A DNA stretch of 22,635 nucleotides from positions 20,986 through 43,620 of the forward strand of contig DEAL01000027.1 of the NCBI GenBank assembly GCA_002346745.1. The letters are read 5' to 3'. A program made the position numbers and the translations under genes. Positions 13,749 to 20,244 of this stretch are shown in pieces. Under the pieces are notes generated by a model. It was given only the letters and a program-made list of their open reading frames with translations. It was not told the DNA's origin and searched no databases. How positions within the stretch are numbered: the first letter of the stretch is position 1; the number at the start of each line of letters is the position of its first letter. The stretch comes from Candidatus Neomicrothrix sp. UBA2983 (GTDB lineage Bacteria > Actinomycetota > Acidimicrobiia > Acidimicrobiales > MedAcidi-G1).

Positions 13749-13847
13749 CTACCGACCCCGCATCCGCTGGGCGCGGGTGCGCTTGAGCATCTTGCGGTGC
13801 TTCTTCTTGCGCATGCGCTTGCGGCGCTTCTTGATCAACGATCCCAT
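13749..13847 (-). CDS. bS22-like small ribosomal protein (AURKAIP1/COX24 domain, 32 aa)
   Basis: A 32-residue peptide beginning MGSLIKKRRKRMRKKKHRKM and ending in basic residues. It closely matches the AURKAIP1/COX24-domain peptide known in Actinobacteria as bS22, an extra protein of the mycobacterial 30S subunit. More than half of its residues are Lys, Arg or His, consistent with rRNA binding. ATG 13847 is the only sensible start. A TACGGT box lies ten bases upstream on the minus strand. It converges on ispE and is divergent from the Rieske gene. Confidence 0.9.
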   Translation of the reverse strand: MGSLIKKRRKRMRKKKHRKMLKRTRAQRMRGR

Positions 13848-13857
13848 GGCGGGCGAC

Positions 13858-13863
13858 ACCGTA
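13858..13863 (-). promoter_or_regulatory. Candidate -10 box of the bS22-like gene
   Basis: TACGGT on the minus strand, ten bases before ATG 13847, slightly farther than the usual 6-8. The transcript would have at most a few leader bases. Confidence 0.35.
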
Positions 13864-13909
13864 CCGGCACCGGGCACCGATCCCGCCCGGTGTTTCAATC
13901 GTTGCCGCC

Positions 13910-13915
13910 TACAGT
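13910..13915 (+). promoter_or_regulatory. -10 box of the leaderless Rieske gene
   Basis: TACAGT, seven bases before GTG 13923, with no Shine-Dalgarno. Confidence 0.6.
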
Positions 13916-13922
13916 GCGCGCC

Positions 13923-14348
13923 GTGCCCGACGCCGGTCCCGTTCTGCCGTTCCCGAAGGGGTGGTACGTGGTCGCCGAGAGTGGCGACGTGGCGGGCCGG
14001 GAACTGGTGGGGATCGAGGCGTTCGGCCGCGAACTGGTGCTTGGGCGCGACGAGGGTGGCGTCGTGCACGCCGCCCAGGACCTCTGCCCGCACGTGGGAG
14101 GCCGGTTCAGCCAGGGCGGCGTGCTGGACGGCGACTGCGTGGTGTGCCCGTTCCACGGCTGGCGATTCGGTCCCGACGGCCGGTGCGTGGAGATCCCGGC
14201 CGGGGACCCGATTCCGGAGCGGGCGCGGATCCGGAAGTGGACGGCCCGGGAGCGGGAGGGCTGCATCGAGGTGTTCCACGGCCGTCGGGGCCAGGAGGCG
14301 GACCCTGCGGCGGACGTCCACGACCAGCGGAGCGATTCCTCCGGATAG
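13923..14348 (+). CDS. Rieske [2Fe-2S] ferredoxin-type protein
   Basis: A 141-residue soluble protein with a single Rieske domain. The cluster ligands are in CPHVGG (CxH) and CPFHGWRF (CxxH), 17 residues apart, followed by the PDGRCVEIP turn. No oxygenase catalytic domain, transmembrane segment or twin-arginine signal is present, so it is probably an electron carrier or a small subunit for an oxygenase. GTG 13923 is supported by the TACAGT box. Its TAG stop (14346-14348) overlaps the AT-rich palindrome that precedes the GntR gene. The partner is unknown; a PhyH dioxygenase lies 6 kb away but uses 2-oxoglutarate and needs no Rieske partner. Confidence 0.88.
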   Translation: MPDAGPVLPFPKGWYVVAESGDVAGRELVGIEAFGRELVLGRDEGGVVHAAQDLCPHVGGRFSQGGVLDGDCVVCPFHGWRFGPDGRCVEIPAGDPIPERARIRKWTAREREGCIEVFHGRRGQEADPAADVHDQRSDSSG

Positions 14349-14369
14349 ATATATCTATTGCATATGAAA
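14345..14369. promoter_or_regulatory. Two adjacent AT-rich palindromes, probable GntR operators
   Basis: ATAGATATATCTAT (14345-14358) is a perfect 14-bp palindrome. Immediately after it, TTGCATATGAAA (14358-14369) is a 12-bp palindrome with one mismatched pair. Such AT-rich DNA is exceptional here. The second palindrome contains the -35 of the gntR promoter, so a bound regulator would repress its own gene and the creatinase. Confidence 0.65.
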
Positions 14370-14387
14370 CGTCGGGGCCGCTAGCCT
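14358..14387 (+). promoter_or_regulatory. Promoter of gntR–creatinase unit
   Basis: TTGCAT (14358-14363), an 18-bp spacer and TAGCCT (14382-14387). GTG 14395 follows after seven bases, so the regulator mRNA is leaderless. Confidence 0.65.
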
Positions 14388-14394
14388 CCGGCCC

Positions 14395-15054
14395 GTGAGC
14401 AGCGACCGCGACCGCGCCTACGAGGAACTCCACCGCCGGATCGTCCACCTCGAGATCGCCCCCGGCGAGGTCATCCGGGAGGCCGAGACCATGGCGGTCC
14501 TCGGCGTCGGCCGCACCCCGCTCCGGGAGGCGGTCCAGATGCTCGAGCGCGACCAGCTCGTCACCGTCGTCCCCCGACAGGGCGTCTTCGCCGGCACCGT
14601 CGACATCGCCGACCTGGCCGAGCTCTACCGCTCCCGCGCCGCCCTCGAGCCCGTGCTCGCCGAGCAGGCCGCCCGCCGGGGTACCGACGCCCACTGGTAC
14701 GAGATGGCGCAGGTGCTGGCCGAGGTCGAGGGCGTCGACGACGTCGAGCGCCTGGTCGACGCCGACACCGCCTGCCACCGCATCGTGTGGGACGCCGCCG
14801 GCAGCCGCTACCTGCGGCCGACCGTCGAGATGCTCTACGCACACAGCGATCGCCTGTGGCGGCTCTACCTGGCCGACGTCACCGACATGTCCAACGCCGT
14901 CGACGAGCACCGGGCCCTCCACGCCGCCCTCGTGGCCGGCGACGCCGACCGGGCCGCCGAGCTCACCGAGAGCCACGTCCGCACGTTCGAGGCCGAGGTC
15001 CTCGAACAACTCCAGGTCGGCATGCGTGCCGGCTCCCTCGCCCGGGTCCGCTGA
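14395..15054 (+). CDS. GntR-family transcriptional regulator, FCD type
   Basis: A 219-residue DNA-binding protein. An N-terminal winged helix-turn-helix (about residues 5-70) carries the GntR pattern AYEELHRRIVHLEIAPGEVI, then VGRTPLREAVQMLERDQLV and PRQGVFAG. The C-terminal FCD effector domain (about 75-210) has the expected acidic and His ligands in DADTACHRIVW, DEHRALHAAL and ESHVRTFE. Such domains bind a metal and a small carboxylate or related effector. It lies 50 bp upstream of the creatinase on the same strand and is preceded by two palindromes, so it probably controls creatinase in response to creatine or a breakdown product. The GTG start is fixed by the TAGCCT box. Confidence 0.93.
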   Translation: MSSDRDRAYEELHRRIVHLEIAPGEVIREAETMAVLGVGRTPLREAVQMLERDQLVTVVPRQGVFAGTVDIADLAELYRSRAALEPVLAEQAARRGTDAHWYEMAQVLAEVEGVDDVERLVDADTACHRIVWDAAGSRYLRPTVEMLYAHSDRLWRLYLADVTDMSNAVDEHRALHAALVAGDADRAAELTESHVRTFEAEVLEQLQVGMRAGSLARVR

Positions 15055-15104
15055 CCCGGCACCCCGACCACCGATCCCGACGGGATCCAGAAGGAGACAC
15101 CACC

Positions 15105-16340
15105 ATGTCCGACGACATCCTCACCATCGGCGACCTGCCGGACCTCAAGCACATCCCCAACGGCGACAGGGTCGTGCCGACCTTCTCCGAGGCCGAGATG
15201 CAGGGCCGCCTCGACCGGCTGCGGTCCGTCATGGCCGAGCGGGGGATCGACGCCGCCCTGTTCACGTCGATCCACAACGTCGCCTACTACTCCGACTTCA
15301 TCTACTGCGCCTTCGGCCGGCCCTACGGGCTCGTCGTCACCCAGGACGCCTCCACCACCATCTCGGCCAACATCGACGGCGGCCAGCCCTGGCGCCGGTC
15401 CTTTGGCGAGAACGTCGTGTTCACCGACTGGCGCCGCGACAACTACGTGCGGGCCGTTCGCAGCCTCGTGCCCGCCGGCGGCCGGCTCGGCATCGAGCAC
15501 GACCACCTCAACCTGCAGATGCTCGGCAAGCTCAAGGCCGCCCTGGAGGGCACCGAGTTCGTCGACGTCGCCGAGTCGTGCATGCGGCTGCGGATGATCA
15601 AGTCCGACGAGGAGATCGCCCTCATCACCGAGAGCGCCCGCATCGGCGACGTCGGCGGGGCCGCCTGCGTCGAGGCCATCGCCGAGGGCGTGCCGGAGCA
15701 CGAGGTGGCGCTGCACTCCACGCAGGCCATGGTGCGCGAGGTCGCCCGCAGCTTCCCGCACGCCGAGTTGATGGACACCTGGACCTGGTTCCAGTCGGGG
15801 ATCAACACCGACGGCGCCCACAACCCCGTCACGTCGAAACGGATCGAGCGGGGCGACATCCTGAGCCTCAACTGCTTCCCGATGATCGCCGGCTACTACA
15901 CGGCCCTCGAGCGGACCCTGTTCTGCGAGGAGGCCTCCGACGAGCACCTGCGCATCTGGGAGGTCAACTGCGCCGTCCACGACGCCGGCAAGGAGTTGCT
16001 CGTGCCGGGCGCCGTCTGCGGCGAGGTCGCCCGGGAGCTCAACGAGATCTACGCCGAGCACGACCTGCTCAAGTACCGGACGTTCGGCTACGGCCACTCG
16101 TTCGGGGTGCTGTGCCACTACTACGGCCGCGAGGCGGGCCTCGAGCTCCGCGAGGACATCGAGACGGTGCTCGAGCCCAACATGGTCGTGTCGATGGAGC
16201 CGATGCTGACGCTGCCCGAGGGCCTGCCCGGTGCCGGCGGCTACCGGGAGCACGACATCCTCGTGATCACCGGGGACGGCAGTCGCAACATCACCGGCTT
16301 CCCGTACGGCCCCGAGCACAACATCATCCGCAAGGGCTGA
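15105..16340 (+). CDS. Creatinase (creatine amidinohydrolase)
   Basis: A 411-residue pita-bread-fold enzyme that hydrolyses creatine to sarcosine and urea (EC 3.5.3.3). It aligns nearly end to end, from memory, with Pseudomonas putida creatinase (403 residues), sharing ISANIDGGQPWRR, GIEHDHLNLQ, MDTWTWFQSGINTDGAHNP, LSLNCFPMIAGYYTALER and LPEGLPGAGGYREHDIL. Equivalents of the catalytic and creatine-contacting residues are present: Phe70, Arg72, His239 (His232 in P. putida), Tyr265, Glu269, Arg342 and Glu365. The aminopeptidase metal ligands are not the point of this family. ATG 15105 has AAGGAG (15091-15096) eight bases upstream, one of the few strong Shine-Dalgarnos in this part of the window. 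It follows the GntR regulator by 50 bp. No creatininase, sarcosine oxidase or urease gene is nearby. Cytoplasmic; a methylguanidine-type substrate is a lesser alternative. Confidence 0.93.
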   Translation: MSDDILTIGDLPDLKHIPNGDRVVPTFSEAEMQGRLDRLRSVMAERGIDAALFTSIHNVAYYSDFIYCAFGRPYGLVVTQDASTTISANIDGGQPWRRSFGENVVFTDWRRDNYVRAVRSLVPAGGRLGIEHDHLNLQMLGKLKAALEGTEFVDVAESCMRLRMIKSDEEIALITESARIGDVGGAACVEAIAEGVPEHEVALHSTQAMVREVARSFPHAELMDTWTWFQSGINTDGAHNPVTSKRIERGDILSLNCFPMIAGYYTALERTLFCEEASDEHLRIWEVNCAVHDAGKELLVPGAVCGEVARELNEIYAEHDLLKYRTFGYGHSFGVLCHYYGREAGLELREDIETVLEPNMVVSMEPMLTLPEGLPGAGGYREHDILVITGDGSRNITGFPYGPEHNIIRKG

Positions 16341-16348
16341 ACCACGAG

Positions 16349-16367
16349 CCCCCACTACGCTTGGGGG
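16349..16367 (+). terminator. Stem-loop after creatinase, overlapping the tRNA promoter
   Basis: CCCCCA (16349-16354) pairs with TGGGGG (16362-16367) around CTACGCT. There is no U-tract, but it begins nine bases past the creatinase stop. Its loop holds the tRNA -10 box, so it could end creatinase mRNA or be coincidental. Confidence 0.35.
16356..16361 (+). promoter_or_regulatory. -10 box of tRNA-Gln
   Basis: TACGCT, ending 14 bases before the mature tRNA 5' end, a suitable distance for a short pre-tRNA leader. Confidence 0.45.
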
Positions 16368-16375
16368 TGCAGTGG

Positions 16376-16451
16376 TGGCCGGTAGTTCAACTGGCAGAAC
16401 GCCTGACTTTGGATCAGGAGGTTGCAGGTTCGAGACCTGCCCGGCCAGCCA
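16376..16451 (+). tRNA. tRNA-Gln (anticodon TTG)
   Basis: The full cloverleaf folds in 76 bases: acceptor TGGCCGG/CCGGCCA, D arm GTTC/GAAC, anticodon arm CCTGA/TCAGG with loop CTTTGGA (anticodon TTG, reading CAA), variable AGGTT, and T arm GCAGG-TTCGAGA-CCTGC. The discriminator is G and CCA is encoded (16449-16451). The first base is U, paired with A72, as is usual for tRNA-Gln. Confidence 0.97.
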
Positions 16452-16452
16452 G

Positions 16453-16458
16453 TAGCGT
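16453..16458 (+). promoter_or_regulatory. Candidate -10 box of the second SDR, abutting the tRNA
   Basis: TAGCGT begins two bases after the tRNA CCA end and nine bases before ATG 16468. Any -35 element would lie inside the tRNA T arm. Read-through from the tRNA promoter is the alternative. Confidence 0.4.
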
Positions 16459-16467
16459 CCGCGGCGC

Positions 16468-17226
16468 ATGGGTGCAGGGAACGCACGCTTCGACGGTTCC
16501 TCGGTCGTGGTCACGGGGGCCAGCAGCGGGATCGGGCTGGCCATCGCGCGTCGCTTCGCCGCCGAGGGAGCGCTCCTCACGCTCGGCAGTCGCTCCGAGC
16601 CCGACGTCGACGGCGCCACCTGGGTGGCGACCGACGTGGCCGACCCGGCGCAGGCCGACGCCCTCGTGGCCGCAGCCGTCGACGCCCACGGGCGCTGCGA
16701 CGTGCTGGTGAACTGCGCCGGCGTGCAGGTCGAGAAGACGATCGCCGACACCACCGACGACGAGTACGCCCTCGTCATGGGCGTCAACGTCGGCGGCACC
16801 TTCAACTGCTGCCGGGCCGCCGTGCAGGCCATGTGCGCGACGGGCGGCGGGTCGATCGTCAACGTCGGATCGATCGCCGGCGACGTCGCCGACCGCTCCA
16901 TGGCCGCCTACGACGCCTCCAAGGGCGCGGTCCACGCACTCACCCGGGCGATCGCCGTCGACCACGGACGTGACGGGATCCGCTGCAACGCCGTCGCCCC
17001 CGGCTGGACCCAGACCGTCATGGTCGACGACGCCTTCGACCTCGCCGACGACCCCGAGGCGGCGCGGGCCGCAGCGGTCGCCATGCATCCCGTCGGACGC
17101 CTGGGGGTGCCAGACGACATCGCCGGACTCGTGCTCTGGCTGGCGTCCGACGAGGCCGGCTTCGTGTCCGGCTCGGTGTTCGCCATCGACGGCGGCCTCA
17201 CCGCCGGAAGCCCGGTCGGCGGCTGA
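16468..17226 (+). CDS. Short-chain dehydrogenase/reductase (SDR)
   Basis: A 252-residue classical SDR with intact motifs: TGASSGIG (16-23), NCAG in the fourth strand, catalytic Ser135 (NVGSIAGD), Tyr148 and Lys152 (YDASKGAV), and a C-terminal SGSVFAIDGG. It should be a cytoplasmic NAD(P)-dependent oxidoreductase; a basic-versus-acidic cofactor call from GSRSEP near residues 40-45 leans toward NADPH but is weak. ATG 16468 lies directly downstream of tRNA-Gln and a TAGCGT box. It converges on the methyltransferase with 35 bp between stops. The substrate is unknown, and the link to creatinase is positional only. Confidence 0.92.
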   Translation: MGAGNARFDGSSVVVTGASSGIGLAIARRFAAEGALLTLGSRSEPDVDGATWVATDVADPAQADALVAAAVDAHGRCDVLVNCAGVQVEKTIADTTDDEYALVMGVNVGGTFNCCRAAVQAMCATGGGSIVNVGSIAGDVADRSMAAYDASKGAVHALTRAIAVDHGRDGIRCNAVAPGWTQTVMVDDAFDLADDPEAARAAAVAMHPVGRLGVPDDIAGLVLWLASDEAGFVSGSVFAIDGGLTAGSPVGG

Positions 17227-17261
17227 CGGCGTCCGGACGAACCCGCCGAAGACGCGCCCGG

Positions 17262-17918
17262 TCAGCCGGCCGTCCGGAACATGGCGACGACCGACAGGAT
17301 CCCGGCGTGCTCGCCGGAGGCGTAGGTCGGCACCCGGCGGAAGTCGGGGTCCGTGATGCGGCCGGCATCGACATCGGCGGCGAACCGGCCGGCGAAGCCG
17401 TGCGACTCGAAGTGGTCCGGATTGACCCCGATGGCGAACAGGGCGCCCGGCCGGGCCACCCGGTACAGCTCGTCGAAGGCGCCGGGACCGACGTGGCCGT
17501 GCGTGAACGTGCCCGCGCTGACGACCGAGGCGACGCCGCCGTCGGGCAGGTCGAGGACGGCGGTCAGGTCGCCGACGTGGAGGTCCCCGTAGACGGGCGA
17601 GCCGTCGCCGTCGACCTTGGTGCGGGCCTCGTCGAGCATCTCGGGGGAGAGGTCGAGCCCGTCGATGGCGTCGACGCCGAGCGCGCGGAGCGCCACGCCG
17701 ACCAGGCCGGTGCCGCAGCCCACGTCCAGGACCGGGACGTCGTCCGGGCCGGCCGCCTCGGCGAAGACCGCCGCCACGCCCTGGTGGTACACGTACTCGT
17801 GGCGGGCGATGAAGCCGCTCTCGTACGTCGAGGCCCAGCGGGCGTAGAGGTCCCGGTTGTCGTCCGGCGTCTCGACCGCGTACGCCTCGGACAGGTCGAG
17901 ATCGTCGCCGGTGCTCAT
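17262..17918 (-). CDS. Class I SAM-dependent methyltransferase
   Basis: A 218-residue Rossmann-fold methyltransferase. Motif I is VLDVGCGTGLVG (63-74), followed by an acidic strand (DGLDLSPEMLDEAR) that binds the SAM ribose, then GDLTAVLDLPDGGVASVVSAG and a post-motif region ELYRVARPGALFAIGV. The N-terminal region NRDLYARWASTYESGF resembles the small-molecule methyltransferases related to WBSCR27. ATG 17918 overlaps the stop of the upstream hotdog gene by four bases (17915-17918), so it is the second gene of a two-gene operon. The methyl acceptor cannot be told from sequence. Confidence 0.88.
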   Translation of the reverse strand: MSTGDDLDLSEAYAVETPDDNRDLYARWASTYESGFIARHEYVYHQGVAAVFAEAAGPDDVPVLDVGCGTGLVGVALRALGVDAIDGLDLSPEMLDEARTKVDGDGSPVYGDLHVGDLTAVLDLPDGGVASVVSAGTFTHGHVGPGAFDELYRVARPGALFAIGVNPDHFESHGFAGRFAADVDAGRITDPDFRRVPTYASGEHAGILSVVAMFRTAG

Positions 17919-18850
17919 GCCGTCTCCTCGTGGGGGTAGCCGGAGTACGAGTCCTTGAAGACGCCCTGGTGGAGGAGCACCTGGGCGGTCGGGACGCCGG
18001 TGTCGTCGTGGGTCAGGGTGGTGAGGGTCCAGTACGACTCGGTGCGTCGGCTCTCGCCCAGCGCCACCACCTCCCGGTCGATCCGGTAGGCGTGGCCGAC
18101 CAGCACGGGCGACCCGAGCAGGCGGACCTCGAGGTCGATGAACAGGCCGATCGACGGCTGGCGGGCCACGAAGCCCGCATACCTCGAACCGGCGTTGGTG
18201 AGGACGCTCAACATCTCGATCGGCACGATCGGGGCGCCCCACGGCGTGTCGGCACCGGACCGGTACCAGTCGAGCGGCTCGGTGATGGCGGCCAACTTGT
18301 CGGTGAGCGAGAAGGGGTACATCTCGCCGAAGTCGTCGTCGAAGCCGACGGTCACGGTCTCGTCGCCGGAACCGCGTTGGCCGACCGAGATCCGGTCGAG
18401 GATGTGCAGTCGTCCGGGCGGCGACTCGCGCATGCTGGCCAGGCGCGGCGCCAGTTCGGTGGCCGAGGCGTCACCGTCGATCGACGCCGTGCCGGTGAGG
18501 ACCGGGGTTCCGTCGGCCTTGGCCGCATCCACCCGGACGGTCGTCGAACCCGGCGCCGGGACGGTGACCGTGGCCTGCACCTCCTCGCCCTCGACCACCA
18601 TGGTCTGGAAGTGGGAGCTGAGCCAGCCGTGGGCGAACCAGTCCTCGCCCCACAGGGAGGCCAGGAGGGGGTCGAACTGACTGAAGTGGGTGGGCCCCTC
18701 GATGGGCGCACCGGCCAGGCCCAGGTCCGCCGCCGTCGACTCGTCGTGGACGCTCGCATGTCCGGCGTAGGACTGGTCGGCGAGCATCTGGCGGGGCATC
18801 CGGAACGGGCCGGCCAGGACCTCGGGGGACGGCGGTGCGGGGTCGTCCAT
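17915..18850 (-). CDS. MaoC/hotdog-fold-like protein, possible double hotdog
   Basis: A 311-residue soluble protein with no membrane segment. Near the N-terminus (about 28-56) HASVHDESTAADLG followed by GAPIEGPTHFSQFDP resembles the hydratase motif of MaoC-like acyl-CoA dehydratases. A second half containing VTVGFDDDFGEMYPFSL and later VLVGHAYRIDREVVALGESRRTE resembles another hotdog unit. Length fits a tandem double hotdog. If so, it would hydrate or dehydrate an acyl-CoA, which suits the divergent acyl-CoA dehydrogenase. The assignment rests on motif resemblance only; family confidence is moderate. ATG 18850 lies six bases after a TAGAGT box, giving a leaderless mRNA. It leads the operon with the methyltransferase. 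Confidence 0.6.
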   Translation of the reverse strand: MDDPAPPSPEVLAGPFRMPRQMLADQSYAGHASVHDESTAADLGLAGAPIEGPTHFSQFDPLLASLWGEDWFAHGWLSSHFQTMVVEGEEVQATVTVPAPGSTTVRVDAAKADGTPVLTGTASIDGDASATELAPRLASMRESPPGRLHILDRISVGQRGSGDETVTVGFDDDFGEMYPFSLTDKLAAITEPLDWYRSGADTPWGAPIVPIEMLSVLTNAGSRYAGFVARQPSIGLFIDLEVRLLGSPVLVGHAYRIDREVVALGESRRTESYWTLTTLTHDDTGVPTAQVLLHQGVFKDSYSGYPHEETA

Positions 18851-18856
18851 GCCCGG

Positions 18857-18862
18857 ACTCTA
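18857..18862 (-). promoter_or_regulatory. -10 box of the leaderless hotdog gene
   Basis: TAGAGT on the minus strand, six bases before ATG 18850. It shares a 73-bp divergent region with the acyl-CoA dehydrogenase promoter. Confidence 0.55.
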
Positions 18863-18910
18863 GGGGTGCGGGTTCACCGGCAGGGTCGGGAACGGGGCGG
18901 GAGCTGCCGG

Positions 18911-18916
18911 TAGGGT
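18911..18916 (+). promoter_or_regulatory. -10 box of the leaderless acyl-CoA dehydrogenase gene
   Basis: TAGGGT, seven bases before ATG 18924; no Shine-Dalgarno intervenes. Confidence 0.55.
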
Positions 18917-18923
18917 CGCCGGG

Positions 18924-20180
18924 ATGCCCGAGACCGACGACACGACCGGCGACCTGCCGACCGAACCCCCCGAGCGGGCCGCCCTCCGGGCCGAGGCCCG
19001 GGCGTTCCTCGAGGCGCACGCCGAGCCGCTCCTCGAGGCCGACCCCTGGGAGGTCGCCGGCTTCCCGGACGAGGAGGAGGCCCACGCCTACTTCGAGCGG
19101 GGCCGGTCCTGGCAGCGGACCCTCGCCGAACACGGCTGGGCCGGACTCACCTGGCCCGAGGAGTACGGCGGCCGCGGCCTCCCGGGCTGGGCGACCCGCA
19201 TCTTCGCCGAGGAGTCGGCACGCTTCGGCTCGCACGCCGGCTTCATCCGCGCCTCGATGGCCATGCTCGGACCCACGCTCCTTGAGTGGGGAACCGACGA
19301 GCAGAAGCGGCGCTTCCTGCCGACGATGCTCAGCGGCGAGGTGGCCTGGTGCCAGCTGTTCAGCGAACCGGGGGCCGGGTCCGACCTGGCCGGCCTGGCC
19401 GCCCGGGCGGTGCTCGACGGCGACGAGTTCGTGGTCGACGGGCAGAAGGTGTGGAACTCATCGGCCCAGTTCTGCGAGTGGGGGTTCCTGCTGGTCCGCA
19501 CCGACCCCGACGCGCCGAAGCACCAGGGCATCAGCTTCCTCCTCGTCGACATGTCCAGCCCCGGCATCGAGGTCCGCCCCCTGGTTCAGGCCAACGGATC
19601 GGCCCATTTCAACGAGGTGTTCCTCAGCGGCGTGCGCATCCCGGCCGACCAGCTGGTCGGCGACCTGCACGGCGGCTGGGGTCCCGCCCGGGCGGTGCTG
19701 GCCAAGGAGGCCGGGTTCATCGGCGGCTCGGGTGGCGGCAAGCGCACCACCGACCGGCTGGTCGACCTGGCCCGCCGGTTCGGGCGCCTCGACGACCCCG
19801 TCGTCCGCCAGGGGATCGCCCGGACCCACAGCCGCGAGCGGATCGTGGCCCTGATGGGCCAGCGCCTGCGCGACGTCGTCCGCAGCGGCGGCCCACCGCC
19901 CTTCGACCCGGCGCTGACCAAGGTGTTCGCCTCCGACTCCAAGGTGCACACCGGCCAGTTGGCCGCCGCCATCGCCGGGGCGGCAGCGACGGCCAGCGGC
20001 CCCGACATCGACCCGGTCGTCCGCTGGGTCCAGGCGGAGGTCATCAACCGCTACTCGATCTCCATCGGCGGCGGCACCACCGAGGTCCAGAAGAACAACC
20101 TGGGCGAGCGGTCCCTCGGCCTACCCCGCGAGCCGCGGTCCGACAAGGACGTGCCCTGGCGGGACGTGCCCAGAAGCTGA
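18924..20180 (+). CDS. Acyl-CoA dehydrogenase
   Basis: A 418-residue FAD flavoprotein that introduces an alpha-beta double bond into an acyl-CoA. Family landmarks are the N-terminal helical domain with GWAGLTWPEEYGGRGL, the FAD-binding CQLFSEPGAGSDLAGL (the QxFTEP pattern with Ser for Thr) followed by DGQKVWNSSAQ, and the C-terminal RYSISIGGGTTEVQKNNLGER. The GGGT segment lacks the Glu that precedes Gly-Thr in medium-chain enzymes; this is common in FadE-type dehydrogenases acting on branched or steroid-derived acyl-CoAs, where the base lies elsewhere or a partner subunit is needed. ATG 18924 is fixed by the TAGGGT box. It is divergent from the hotdog gene and 64 bp upstream of the PhyH gene. 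The chain type is unknown. Confidence 0.93.
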   Translation: MPETDDTTGDLPTEPPERAALRAEARAFLEAHAEPLLEADPWEVAGFPDEEEAHAYFERGRSWQRTLAEHGWAGLTWPEEYGGRGLPGWATRIFAEESARFGSHAGFIRASMAMLGPTLLEWGTDEQKRRFLPTMLSGEVAWCQLFSEPGAGSDLAGLAARAVLDGDEFVVDGQKVWNSSAQFCEWGFLLVRTDPDAPKHQGISFLLVDMSSPGIEVRPLVQANGSAHFNEVFLSGVRIPADQLVGDLHGGWGPARAVLAKEAGFIGGSGGGKRTTDRLVDLARRFGRLDDPVVRQGIARTHSRERIVALMGQRLRDVVRSGGPPPFDPALTKVFASDSKVHTGQLAAAIAGAAATASGPDIDPVVRWVQAEVINRYSISIGGGTTEVQKNNLGERSLGLPREPRSDKDVPWRDVPRS

Positions 20181-20210
20181 GGGCGCAGCCGAGAGGCCGA
20201 CCCGGCGACG

Positions 20211-20239
20211 TGTCCGGCGTTGCGACGGGGGACCGGACA
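20211..20239. repeat. Inverted repeat between the acyl-CoA dehydrogenase and PhyH genes
   Basis: TGTCCGG (20211-20217) and CCGGACA (20233-20239) are perfect complements around a 15-base spacer. They end five bases before the PhyH ATG, so the stem may be an operator or a leader hairpin. Confidence 0.4.
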
Positions 20240-20244
20240 GGTCC

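Noticed and set aside
14349..14394. AT island as a mobile-element boundary or attachment site
   Set aside because: There is no transposase, no terminal repeats and no target duplication, and the palindromes align with a promoter -35. An operator explains it better.
16376..16451. tRNA-Gln as an integration site for a genomic island
   Set aside because: No integrase gene and no second copy of the tRNA 3' end are visible downstream in the window.
14865..16901. Long minus-strand open frame of 678 codons
   Set aside because: It lies antisense to creatinase, runs straight through the tRNA gene and into the second SDR, and shows no domain. Shadow frame.
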